From JL08 sp963765555 (GTDB taxonomy: Bacteria; Pseudomonadota; Alphaproteobacteria; Rhodobacterales; Rhodobacteraceae), in NCBI GenBank assembly GCA_963765555.1, contig CAVXWX010000012.1, positions 124,001 through 188,000 of the forward strand: a stretch of 64,000 nt of DNA, written 5' to 3'. Of the stretch, positions 55,340-63,813 are shown in pieces; position 1 is the first letter of the stretch; each line of letters starts with the position of its first letter. The translations under genes and the position numbers were made by a program. The notes beneath the pieces were generated by a model, which worked only from the letters and a program-made list of their open reading frames with translations, was not told the origin of the DNA and made no database searches.

Positions 55340-56428
55340 ATGGCGTGGTTGGCACTCGCAGATCATGACGGTCAGGAATTTACGCCGACCGGTCTGGGCA
55401 CCACCGGCGAGGACGCGACTGGACTTGAAACAGATGAGCTCCTGTCCAGGGGAACGTTACTGATCGAAACCCGTCTTTCGCCCGATGGCCGACCACAGGA
55501 TTTGCTGGCATTTCGCGGTCAGGGTGGCTGGCTATCCGCGCTGACCCTCAAGGCCATACCCGGCGGTGGTTTGACCCTTGTGATCGCCCAAAACGGGGAA
55601 ATCACACATGCAACGATCTTGCCAAATAGTGGCACGCGCACGGATGTTGTGCGTGTCACATACGCATGGGACGCACCCAGGCGCTGGGCACGGCTGGCCA
55701 TAGAGCGGCCGGAAGGCAGTGACGTTTGCATGGCAAGCGTAGCGAACCCAAAACCGATTCCGATTGCAGATTTGCAAGCGCTGTTTCTTGCGCACAACCA
55801 GCGCTATTTTTCTGAAGACGTGGTGTTTGTCGCGTTGTCAGACCAGATTGAACCAATTGGCCCGATGCCGACTCTCTCCCGGTCTGTACCGGTTGAAACC
55901 TCCCAAGGATATGTGCGCACGGATCATCTGAAACGGGGCGATCTTGTTCGGACAGAACAGACAGGCCTTGTGCCTGTGCTGCATACCGTCAAACGGACTG
56001 TACCCGCGCGCGGAAGCTTCGCGCCTGTCCGTCTGCGCGCGCCTTACTTTGGTCTTCAGCAAGATATTATAGTAGCACCCGATCAACGGCTGGTGATCCG
56101 CGGATCAGAGGTTGAATACCTGTTTGGCCGGGAAGCGGTTCTTGTGCCCGCGCGGCATCTTGTGAACGGCACGGTTGCTTTGCCTCAGCAGTTTTCGCAG
56201 ACAATTACATATACCCAAGTGATCCTGCCAAGACACGAGGCGATGATATTGGCGGGTGCGCCTGCTGAAAGTCTTTACATCGGGCGTTTGCGTCGGAAGC
56301 CGGACCACTTGCAGGCGAGTGTACTGGCAGATGTGAACCGCAATGATTTGCCCGAACACGGACAGGCTGCATTTCCGGTTCTACGTTGGTTCGACGCGAT
56401 CACCTTGGCGGAACAACGCGCGGCCTAA
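55340..56428 (+). CDS. Hint-fold protein lacking the catalytic Cys and His
   Basis: A 362-residue protein. Residues about 1-150 form a beta-rich domain, possibly lectin-like (LLIETRLSPDGRPQDLLAFRG, VTYAWDAPRRWARLAIERP). Residues about 178-315 align with the Hint domain of the preceding gene: QGYVRTDHLKRGDLV with DGEVPVETLTPGALV, and IIVAPDQRLVIRG with LLVSPQHRILIRD. In that alignment the nucleophile Cys is replaced by Thr178 and the block-B His by Gln249, so self-cleavage is unlikely. The ATG at 55,340 comes four bases after the upstream stop; the longer frame from 54,992 is out-of-frame Hint sequence of the first gene. Confidence 0.8.
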   Translation: MAWLALADHDGQEFTPTGLGTTGEDATGLETDELLSRGTLLIETRLSPDGRPQDLLAFRGQGGWLSALTLKAIPGGGLTLVIAQNGEITHATILPNSGTRTDVVRVTYAWDAPRRWARLAIERPEGSDVCMASVANPKPIPIADLQALFLAHNQRYFSEDVVFVALSDQIEPIGPMPTLSRSVPVETSQGYVRTDHLKRGDLVRTEQTGLVPVLHTVKRTVPARGSFAPVRLRAPYFGLQQDIIVAPDQRLVIRGSEVEYLFGREAVLVPARHLVNGTVALPQQFSQTITYTQVILPRHEAMILAGAPAESLYIGRLRRKPDHLQASVLADVNRNDLPEHGQAAFPVLRWFDAITLAEQRAA

Positions 56429-56473
56429 TTTCGAACGTCTTGATTACGCATCAGGTTTAACGTACGGGGCAAT

Positions 56474-57529
56474 ATGCGGTTCATGTTTTTAAAAGTCTTG
56501 GCATTTGTTCTGATCTGGCCATTCTGGGCCTCGGCGCAATCATTGACAATCAGTACGGTTGAACGGCCCCCGTTTTCGATGAATGTTGATGGGGCGCAAA
56601 CCGGCTTTTCCATGGATCTTTGGCAGGCCCTGTCTGAAACAATCGGACGCGAATTCACCATCACGCGTTATGACCGGTTCTCGGACATGCTCGATTCTGT
56701 TCAAAACGGCGAAGCGGACGCTGCGATCGCCAACATTTCGATCACGTCGGCACGCGAAGCCAAAATGGATTTCAGCCATCCGATTTTTGAATCCGGATTG
56801 CAGATCATGACACAAGGGCAGGCCTCAACCGGGCCGTCCATCTGGCGGGCTGTTGCCTCGGTTGAACTTGTGCTGGCGGTGCTGTTGGCATTTGCCCTGT
56901 TGCTGGCGGGCGGAATGCTGATGTGGCGTTTTGAACGCCGTGCGCAGCCTTATTTCGATCGAAGCGCATCCGATGCACTGTTTCCGTCCTTCTGGTGGGC
57001 GTTGAATCTGGTCGTGAATGGCGGGTTCGAAGAACGGGTGCCGCGAACGGTCTTCGGCCGGTTGTTTGGCGTGCTTTTGGTCATATCCTCGTTGTTCATC
57101 GTGTCGATTTTCGTGGCCCACATCACGTCGGCGATGACGGTAGAGGCAATTAACGGGGCGGTGAATTCGTTTAATGATCTCTACGGCAAAAAGGTCGGCA
57201 CAATTGAAAACTCCACGTCGGCCAGTTTCATGGAGCGGCGCGACCTGGATTATGTTGCGTTTACGACGCTTGATGATTTGCTAAACGCCTTTGAATCTCA
57301 GGACCTGGATGCCGTTGTTTTTGATGCTCCGGTGCTGGCCTATTACATCGCAAATGAAAGCGCATCCGTCGGTGAACTGGCCGGCGCGGTGTTTATGCGG
57401 GAAAACTATGGCATCGCTTTACCATCGGGCAGTTTGCTGGCCGAAGATGTGAATCAGGCGCTTCTGACCCTGCGCGAGAACGGCGAATATGAAGAAATCT
57501 ACCGCAAATGGTTTGGCAAAAGCCCCTGA
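56474..57529 (+). CDS. Ionotropic glutamate receptor-like ligand-gated channel
   Basis: A 351-residue protein with signal peptide (residues 1-22), S1 lobe of a periplasmic amino-acid-binding domain (22-120), membrane segment 1 (about 128-151), a re-entrant pore loop (about 168-192), membrane segment 2 (about 194-220) and S2 lobe (222-350). This S1-M-P-M-S2 order is that of bacterial GluR0 channels. ITSAREAKMDFSHPIF provides the Arg that grips the ligand alpha-carboxylate. The pore loop reads SFWWALNLVVNGGFEERVPRT; the TVGYGD potassium filter is absent. The end of segment 2, HITSAMTVE, resembles the gating motif region of iGluRs. A binding-protein/transport role remains possible, but the two membrane segments within one chain argue for a channel. 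Confidence 0.82.
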   Translation: MRFMFLKVLAFVLIWPFWASAQSLTISTVERPPFSMNVDGAQTGFSMDLWQALSETIGREFTITRYDRFSDMLDSVQNGEADAAIANISITSAREAKMDFSHPIFESGLQIMTQGQASTGPSIWRAVASVELVLAVLLAFALLLAGGMLMWRFERRAQPYFDRSASDALFPSFWWALNLVVNGGFEERVPRTVFGRLFGVLLVISSLFIVSIFVAHITSAMTVEAINGAVNSFNDLYGKKVGTIENSTSASFMERRDLDYVAFTTLDDLLNAFESQDLDAVVFDAPVLAYYIANESASVGELAGAVFMRENYGIALPSGSLLAEDVNQALLTLRENGEYEEIYRKWFGKSP

Positions 57530-57544
57530 ATGACGTTTGCTCGG

Positions 57545-57871
57545 CTAGTCGAAAAACGGCGTCACCTGCGCTATGATCACTGCGTTTTCGTCCAACGCGC
57601 GTTGCATCAATTGCCGCTCGTCCTGATCAATGTCATGTCCTTCGGCTTCGCGCTCTGACAACGTGCCATATCCGGTCACGTCCAGCGGTGCTGTGTCCGC
57701 CTGTTTCAGAATTGCGACAGTTTCACGAACCGCTTCCGCTTCGTCGATGCCGGATGCAAAACACATCAGCGCCGCACCGGTCGCCTTGTCTGGAAGGCCA
57801 TCACCTTCTTTACGGCCAATCTGGACGACAAGAGTGTAAACCTGTTGCCGGCTTGGTTTCTTGTCGCCCAT
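57545..57871 (-). CDS. Conserved hypothetical protein downstream of dapD
   Basis: A 108-residue cytosolic protein of mixed alpha/beta character (QVYTLVVQIGRKEGDGLPD, DEAEAVRETVAILKQAD, GYGTLSEREAEGHD). I do not recognise a named domain. It lies 42 bases after dapD on the same strand and ends 15 bases from the convergent channel gene. Its position between dapD and dapE suggests that it belongs to the core block rather than to the plus-strand island. Confidence 0.72.
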   Translation of the reverse strand: MGDKKPSRQQVYTLVVQIGRKEGDGLPDKATGAALMCFASGIDEAEAVRETVAILKQADTAPLDVTGYGTLSEREAEGHDIDQDERQLMQRALDENAVIIAQVTPFFD

Positions 57872-57913
57872 TCTGACCCCCGTTGGTCGCGCATAGTGCG
57901 CAACCTGTTTGAT

Positions 57914-58741
57914 TTAATCGCGCAGCAATTCGTTGATGCCGGTTTTTGACCGTGTCCGTGCATCTACTCTTTTGACGATGACCGCGCAGTACAGATTGAT
58001 CCCGTTCTTGGAGGGCAAAGACCCTGCGACCACAACGGAATAGGGCGGCACCTCGCCATAGGTGACTGTGCCAGTGTCGCGATCCACGATCTTGGTGGAT
58101 TGCCCGATAAAGACACCCATACCCAGAACCGATCCTTCGCGCACAATACAACCTTCGACAACTTCGGATCGCGCGCCGATGAAACAGTTGTCTTCGATAA
58201 TGGTTGGTCCGGCCTGCATAGGTTCAAGCACGCCGCCAATGCCAACGCCGCCCGACAAATGCACGTTTTTACCGATTTGGGCACATGACCCAACGGTGGC
58301 CCATGTATCTACCATTGTGCCGCTGTCCACATAGGCCCCTAGGTTCACAAAGGACGGCATCAACACAACGCCCGGCGCGATATAGGCGCTTTTGCGCACG
58401 ACGCAGTTTGGAACGGCGCGAAACCCTGCGGCTTTCCACTGGTTGTCGCCCCAGCCTTTGAATTTGCTGTCGACCTTGTCCCACCAACCGCCAGCCTGCG
58501 GGCCGCCGTCTTGCTGTTCCATGTCCTTGATCCGGAACCCCAGCAACACCGCCTTCTTGGCCCATTGGTTTACCTGCCAATTGCCGTCTGTCTGGCGTTC
58601 GGCGACCCGCAACGCGCCGCTGTCCAGAGCGTTCAGCGTATCTTCGATCGCTTCACGTGTTTCGCCGCCGGTAGACGGCGTTATGGTATCCCGCGCATCC
58701 CACGCGGCTTCGATTGCGGTTTCCAGTTGAGCGTTGGACAT
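57914..58741 (-). CDS. dapD: Tetrahydrodipicolinate N-succinyltransferase
   Basis: A 275-residue left-handed beta-helix acyltransferase that succinylates tetrahydrodipicolinate in the lysine/diaminopimelate pathway; dapE, the deacylating step, is nearby. Seen are FKGWGDNQWKAAGFRAVP near residue 83, hexapeptide repeats (VRKSAYIAPGVVLMPSFVNLGAYVDSGTMVDTWATVGS) with the catalytic Asp region, and EDNCFIGARSEVVEG. The ATG at 58,741 (MSNAQLE) is the family start; the extension to 58,801 is not conserved. Confidence 0.96.
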   Translation of the reverse strand: MSNAQLETAIEAAWDARDTITPSTGGETREAIEDTLNALDSGALRVAERQTDGNWQVNQWAKKAVLLGFRIKDMEQQDGGPQAGGWWDKVDSKFKGWGDNQWKAAGFRAVPNCVVRKSAYIAPGVVLMPSFVNLGAYVDSGTMVDTWATVGSCAQIGKNVHLSGGVGIGGVLEPMQAGPTIIEDNCFIGARSEVVEGCIVREGSVLGMGVFIGQSTKIVDRDTGTVTYGEVPPYSVVVAGSLPSKNGINLYCAVIVKRVDARTRSKTGINELLRD

Positions 58742-58863
58742 GGCTAACCCCTTGTTGTGCTGCGACGGCTTAGACACCATCATGTGAAACCTTGCAATCA
58801 CACTCTGGGCAATTCACCTCTTTCGCGATAGGTTCGCAGGCTGGAAAACATAGGTGCAAGAGA

Positions 58864-59706
58864 ATGAAAGAAGACCGTCACAGCCCGTTTCGGGATGCGC
58901 ATACCGATATTGAAACGGCCGAAGGTATTCCCAATACCCCGCAAACGCGTGCACCGGCATACAAACTTGCTTTTGCCGATGCCGATTTTCTGTGTCGGGA
59001 TGAACTGCGCCCGGTTCGTCTGCAACTGGAATTGCTCAAACCCCAGATGATCCTTGACGAGCGCGGGATCGAAAGCACTGTTGTTTTGTTTGGCGGCGCG
59101 CGCATTCCAGAGCCTGCCCACAAGGACCGTGCGCGCACCAAAACGCTTGCCGATCTTTCGAAATTCTATGACGAAGCGCGTGAATTTGCGCGGCTTATGA
59201 CGCTGAAATCTGTCCAGAGCTATGGGCGCGAAGATGTGATTGTCACAGGTGGCGGCCCCGGTGTGATGGAAGCAGGAAACCGTGGTGCAATTGACGCGGG
59301 CGGCGCATCGATTGGTCTCAATATTGTGCTTCCGCACGAACAGGCCCCGAATGAATATGTGACGCCGGACCTGTGTTTTAATTTCCACTATTTTGCGATC
59401 CGCAAAATGCACTTTCTGATGCGGGCCAAAGCAATTTGCATCTTTCCCGGTGGTTTCGGGACATTGGATGAAATGTTTGAATCCCTGACCCTGATTCAGA
59501 CTGGGCGCATGGAACGCGTGCCGTTCCTGCTGTTTGGCCGGGCATTCTGGCAAAAGATCATAAACTGGGAGGCGCTGGCCGATGCCGGCACGATTTCAGC
59601 CGAAGACCTTGATTTGTTCCGCTTTGTAGAAACTGCGACCGAAGCAATGGACATTATCGACAACTGGGAGCCTGCGCCCCCGCGCGATAATTTGCCCGGT
59701 CGCTAA
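58864..59706 (+). CDS. LOG family (TIGR00730) protein
   Basis: A 280-residue Rossmann-fold protein. It has GGARIPEP near residue 77, TGGGPGVMEAGNRGA near 128 and the diagnostic PGGFGTLDEMFE near 197, the LOG phosphoribohydrolase motif. LOG enzymes release cytokinin bases from nucleotides in plants, and bacterial members act as nucleotide 5'-monophosphate nucleosidases. The start at 58,864 (MKEDRHSPF) is chosen because it is the first ATG giving the family's acidic N-terminus. It is divergent from dapD. Confidence 0.89.
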   Translation: MKEDRHSPFRDAHTDIETAEGIPNTPQTRAPAYKLAFADADFLCRDELRPVRLQLELLKPQMILDERGIESTVVLFGGARIPEPAHKDRARTKTLADLSKFYDEAREFARLMTLKSVQSYGREDVIVTGGGPGVMEAGNRGAIDAGGASIGLNIVLPHEQAPNEYVTPDLCFNFHYFAIRKMHFLMRAKAICIFPGGFGTLDEMFESLTLIQTGRMERVPFLLFGRAFWQKIINWEALADAGTISAEDLDLFRFVETATEAMDIIDNWEPAPPRDNLPGR

Positions 59707-59712
59707 TACAAA

Positions 59713-59925
59713 TCAGGCTGCTGCAGCGTGTGGCACCATGCAAAGCGCATTTCCGAAGGGCAACTTGGTGACAATCATGCCTTCAGTTGTGTTTTCGATG
59801 CCATATCCATAGCCAGCCAACCGGTGGCGCCATTCGCGAGGCGACAGGGCCTTGGAGCGCTCTTGCGTGACAAGGCTCAGAATGGTTTCGGCTTCGAACG
59901 ATTCGTTTTTGTTTACCATAGACAT
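59713..59925 (-). CDS. Small uncharacterised protein
   Basis: A 70-residue protein: a helical, acidic N-terminus (NESFEAETILSLVTQER), a middle with SPREWRHRLAGYGYGIENT, and a hydrophobic Ala-rich end. No known domain. AAGGAAC stands at ideal distance before the ATG at 59,925, which supports real translation and decides this start over the longer frame to 59,964. It converges on the LOG gene with six bases between. Confidence 0.68.
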   Translation of the reverse strand: MSMVNKNESFEAETILSLVTQERSKALSPREWRHRLAGYGYGIENTTEGMIVTKLPFGNALCMVPHAAAA

Positions 59926-60022
59926 AAGGTTTGTTCCTTTTTTACCTTTTACTGCGAAGATCATTGCGTTTCACAATGGCCTTTATCGTCCGTGAACAGG
60001 GCAATTCAGGGGCATTCTACAG

Positions 60023-60775
60023 TCAATTAAGGCAATCAAACGGGCCATCCTGCGTTTCCAATGCAATCAGATGATCCAGGTCTGCAGGGCTGATTGCCCC
60101 CAGAACCAAGGTCCGGCCAATCACCGTTGCCGGTGTTCCAATCACACCCAAAGCGCTTGCCAAAACCTTGGATTTGCGCAAGCCGTTTGCAACAGGTTCA
60201 CCATCGACATCGCGTATTAATCTGTCGGCATCCAGACCAAGTTCTTGCGCCATTTGGCGCAGGCCGACCGGCCCGGGTGGTAGCACTTTACGCATCAGAT
60301 ACCGGTGCGCGGCGACGTATTGCCCCTGTTCCGCCGCCGCAAGCGCGGCTTTGGCCGATCTGTCAGACCGGTCCCCAAGCAATGGCAGTTCGTACCAAAC
60401 CAGCCTGATCGGCGCGCCGCCTTCCTGAAGCCGGATCAATCGTTCGCTTAACACAAAACAATAGGGGCAGTTGTAGTCGGAAAAAACGGCAACCGGCACA
60501 TTTTGGTCTGGCGCGTGCGCTCCGTACAATGCGTTGCATGGTGCCTTCAGCAACTCGGCCCGTTCTGCGGCGATCGACGGGTCCGGCGCGTCCAGCCCGA
60601 TCAGGGCGATTGGCCCTGTCGAAACCGGCCCCTGATCCAGTTTGCGAAACCCGGGAAACCCGTCCAGAGGAACAAAATCAAACGATGGAAACGCGCGACG
60701 CCATAATGGCGGCCCGCCGAAAACTGCCAGCAGAACGGCAGCAGACGCCAGAAAATCCCGTCTGCGAAGTGGCAC
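60023..60775 (-). CDS. DsbA-family thiol-disulfide protein
   Basis: A 250-residue thioredoxin-fold protein. The N-terminus MPLRRRDFLASAAVLLA carries an RRRDFL pattern suggestive of Tat or Sec export. The active site is NCPYC near residues 100-104, with the cis-Pro in GVIGTPATVIG near 211. It probably oxidises or isomerises periplasmic disulfides. It starts with GTG three bases after the rlmN stop, so the two are cotranscribed. Confidence 0.85.
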   Translation of the reverse strand: MPLRRRDFLASAAVLLAVFGGPPLWRRAFPSFDFVPLDGFPGFRKLDQGPVSTGPIALIGLDAPDPSIAAERAELLKAPCNALYGAHAPDQNVPVAVFSDYNCPYCFVLSERLIRLQEGGAPIRLVWYELPLLGDRSDRSAKAALAAAEQGQYVAAHRYLMRKVLPPGPVGLRQMAQELGLDADRLIRDVDGEPVANGLRKSKVLASALGVIGTPATVIGRTLVLGAISPADLDHLIALETQDGPFDCLN

Positions 60776-60778
60776 CGC

Positions 60779-61957
60779 TCAGAGCCCGGCCTCGGCCTCG
60801 ATCTGCTTGCGCGATTTGCGCGCGCGTTCCGTGGCTGATTTCAATTGCCCGCAGGCAGCCATGATGTCTTCGCCGCGCGGCGTGCGAACAGGGCTGGCAT
60901 ATCCTGCCCGATACACGATTTCGGAAAAGGCCCGAATCCGGTTGTTTGAGGACCGTTTGTAGGGTGCCCCGGGCCATTCGTTGAACGGGATCAGGTTGAT
61001 CTTGGCTGGAATGCCTTCGATCAGTTTGACAAGACGGTGCGCATCTTCATCACTGTCGTTGATGCCGTGCAGCATGACATATTCAAACGTGATCCGCTCC
61101 GAATTGCTGACCTTGGGATAGGTCCGCAGCGCATCCAGCAATTCGGCAATGTTCCACCGCTTGTTGATCGGAACCAGCGTGTCGCGAACTTCATCAGTTG
61201 TTGCGTGAAAAGAGACCGCCAACTGGCAGCCGATTTCCTGCGCGGTGCGGGCAATTTCCGGCACCACCCCCGATGTCGACAGGGTGATGCGCCGCCGCGA
61301 CAACTGAATGCCTTCGGGATCCATGGCAATTTTCATCGCGTCGCGCACATTTTCAAAATTATAAAGCGGCTCACCCATCCCCATCAGGACGATATTGGAC
61401 AATAACCGCGCCTCGACATTGGGTGACTTGCCCGGTTCGGGCCATTCGCCCAGATCATCGCGCGCAATCATCACCTGCCCGATGATTTCACCCGCCGTGA
61501 GGTTGCGCACCAGTTTCTGCGTGCCGGTATGACAGAAAGAACAGGTCAGCGTGCACCCGACCTGAGAGCTGATACACAACGTGCCACGCCCTTCTTCGGG
61601 GATATACACAACTTCGACTTCGTGACCGCCCGCGATACGCACCAGATACTTTCTGGTGCCATCACTGCTGACCTGACGGGTTACAACCTCGGGGACTTCG
61701 ATAACAAAATGTTCGGCCAGTTCTGCGCGGTAAGGTTTCGCCAGATTGGTCATCTGGTCAAAATCACGTACACCCTTTTCATAAATCCACTGCCAGATCT
61801 GGCGTGTGCGCATCCGTGCCTGTTTTTCCGGCGTGCCATGGGCCACCAGAACATCCGCCAACGCCGCACGGGTCAGCCCAACAAGGTTGATCGGCCCGTC
61901 GGGCAGTTTCCGCGGGATCGTATGAACATCCTGTGTAATCGGCGCCTTTACAGACAT
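60779..61957 (-). CDS. rlmN: 23S rRNA/tRNA adenine-C2 methyltransferase RlmN
   Basis: A 392-residue radical-SAM enzyme methylating A2503 of 23S rRNA and A37 of some tRNAs. The [4Fe-4S] motif is CTLTCSFC near residue 136 in SSQVGCTLTCSFCHTGTQ; GMGEPLYNFENV, ITLSTSGVVP and SFHATTDEVRD follow. N-terminal RTRQIWQWIYEKG is the usual first domain. The C-terminus holds the second catalytic Cys region (EDIMAACGQL). Confidence 0.95.
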   Translation of the reverse strand: MSVKAPITQDVHTIPRKLPDGPINLVGLTRAALADVLVAHGTPEKQARMRTRQIWQWIYEKGVRDFDQMTNLAKPYRAELAEHFVIEVPEVVTRQVSSDGTRKYLVRIAGGHEVEVVYIPEEGRGTLCISSQVGCTLTCSFCHTGTQKLVRNLTAGEIIGQVMIARDDLGEWPEPGKSPNVEARLLSNIVLMGMGEPLYNFENVRDAMKIAMDPEGIQLSRRRITLSTSGVVPEIARTAQEIGCQLAVSFHATTDEVRDTLVPINKRWNIAELLDALRTYPKVSNSERITFEYVMLHGINDSDEDAHRLVKLIEGIPAKINLIPFNEWPGAPYKRSSNNRIRAFSEIVYRAGYASPVRTPRGEDIMAACGQLKSATERARKSRKQIEAEAGL

Positions 61958-62010
61958 CGGGTCTCTCCAAGCTCAGCAATGCGCCTCTATATAGGGTCGG
62001 CTGGAAATAT

Positions 62011-62038
62011 CAAAAGAAAACGCGGCATCAGCCGCGTT
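62011..62038 (-). terminator. Intrinsic terminator of ialB
   Basis: AACGCGGC/GCCGCGTT (62019-62026 with 62031-62038), 4-base loop; on the minus strand it is followed by TTCTTTTG. A T-run (TTTTTT, 62041 onward) also lies on the plus side, so it could stop transcripts both ways. Confidence 0.8.
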
Positions 62039-62093
62039 CATTTTTTCACAATATCCCGTCAAACGGGCCTCACTCAGTGCCAGCAGAGGCTGT

Positions 62094-62624
62094 TCAGCCT
62101 TCGCAGCGCTTTTCGGCATCTTCCAGCGCAGCCGTAAAGCCGAGCAGGGAAAAGGTATCTTTGGTCTGGGTGCCTTTGGATGAAACGGCCGTCACAACTG
62201 CTTGCGCGCCGCGCTTCATCGCCGTGATGATTTTCGCGTCATCCGCTGTTGATGCCGGCCACGCCCATTCGTTTTCAGTAAACAGTTCGAATTCCGTGCC
62301 GCCGATATCAAGGTTGACAGTCGACCCGGGTTTGAACGGATACCCGCCCGTAAACGTGACCTGCCCCTTCACTTCGGCGCCCGGACGGTAGAACACGAAC
62401 AGAAGGATGTCGCCACGACGCACAGCGACAACGCGGCCATCGCGTGTATTCACTGTTTCCTTGGGCGATGACACGCCCCAGCATTCCTTTGGATCGCTTT
62501 CTACAAAAACGCTCCAGTCCGTTTTGGCCGCGACGCGGTTGGTGCTTTGCTCTTGTGCCCAGACACTGCTGGCCAGTGCCGCCAAACACAGTCCCGAAAT
62601 TGCGCCCGCTAACTTAATTCCCAT
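62094..62624 (-). CDS. Invasion-associated locus B (IalB) family protein
   Basis: A 176-residue secreted protein: signal peptide ending SSVWAQ, then the IalB pattern WSVFVESDPKECWGVSSPKE with a Cys, VNLDIGGTEFELF near residue 100 and a C-terminal Cys (KRCEG) that may pair with the first. Named for Bartonella invasion but widespread in free-living alphaproteobacteria, where its role is unclear. It is probably transcribed alone and ends at the hairpin at 62,019-62,038. Confidence 0.9.
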   Translation of the reverse strand: MGIKLAGAISGLCLAALASSVWAQEQSTNRVAAKTDWSVFVESDPKECWGVSSPKETVNTRDGRVVAVRRGDILLFVFYRPGAEVKGQVTFTGGYPFKPGSTVNLDIGGTEFELFTENEWAWPASTADDAKIITAMKRGAQAVVTAVSSKGTQTKDTFSLLGFTAALEDAEKRCEG

Positions 62625-62797
62625 TTGTCCAGCCTCCAGCCGTCCTAATCCTCAACTTCAAACGCGCTTTTGCAGCCTTGTTTCGGCTGTCTGATCGTAT
62701 CAACCCGTTTTCTTTTCGACAGAAGCACACTAGCCTGAAACCTGCCACAGGCGAAAGCCCGATTGGCAGGAATTCGCGCAACTGTGAGTATAAAATA

Positions 62798-63807
62798 ATG
62801 AACAAATCCGCATCCACACCTGTTCCCATGGTGGAAATCTGGCGCGGCCCTTTTTTGGAAAGTGTTCACGCCGGTCACGCCGTGATCTGTGACGAAGCAG
62901 GGCAGATCGTTCAGGCGTGGGGCGATCCGGATGCTATCGTGCTGCCGCGCAGCTCCGCCAAGATGATTCAGGCGCTTGCCGCTGATCACATCAGGTGCCG
63001 CAGATCAGGCCGGTTTGACATCCGAACAACTGGCTTTGGCCTGCGCCTCGCACAATGGCGCGGCCATCCATACAGATCGTGTATGCGGCCTGGTTGCACG
63101 ACCTCGAATTAGGCGATGATGATCTGCGCTGTGGACCGCAATGGCCCGACAACAAAGATGCCAACCACGCGCTGATCAGAGCCTATGAAAAGCCTTGCCA
63201 GATTCACAACAACTGTTCCGGAAAGCATGCGGGCTTTCTAACGCTGTCCAAACATCTGGGGGCAGGCCGCGAATATGTTGATCCGGATCATCCCGTTCAA
63301 AGGCCTGTCTTGCTGCGTTTGAAGAAACAACGCAACAGCCCAGCCCCGGATTTGGAATTGACGGATGCTCTGCACCCAACTTCGCGACAACACTGCATGG
63401 TATGGCCCGCGCAATGGCTTTTTTTGCGTCCGCCCATGGCCGCTCTGACGCCAAGAGTCAGGCTGCGACCCGATTGGCGCAAGCGATGATGTTGCATCCT
63501 GATCTGGTCGCCGGAGAAGGCCGCGCCTGTACAGAACTGATGCGCGCGATGAACGGCAAGGTGGTGATCAAAACAGGGGCCGAGGCATTTTTCATCGCGA
63601 TCATTCCGGAAAAGAAACTGGGTGTCGCGCTTGAAGATCACAGACGGAACGACACGTGCCAGTGAATGTGCGATCGCTTCCATTCTGGTCAATCTGGGCG
63701 TGCTGGACGCGGAACACACGGCAACACGCAAACGGCGCTTTGCCCCGATATTGAACAGGCGGGGGATTGAAACAGGTATGATCAAACCCGCCGCCGCATT
63801 GCTTTAG
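62798..63807 (+). pseudogene. L-asparaginase II-like gene broken by four frameshifts
   Basis: Pieces in shifting frames reconstruct an asparaginase of the COG4448 type. They are VEIWRGPFLESVHAGHAVI and PRSSAKMIQAL (first frame); then ALACASHNGAAIHT (second frame, from about 62,978); then AWLHDLELGDDD and NNCSGKHAGFLTL (third frame, from about 63,089); then GIDGCSAPNFATTLHGMARAMAFF and KVVIKTGAEAFF (from about 63,303); and finally DGTTRASECAIASILVNLGVL (from about 63,633). The order and spacing of all family segments are intact; only the frame is lost. The ATG at 62,798 has a poor ribosome site. No single product longer than about 145 residues can be made as written. Confidence 0.82.
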
Positions 63808-63813
63808 GGCAGT

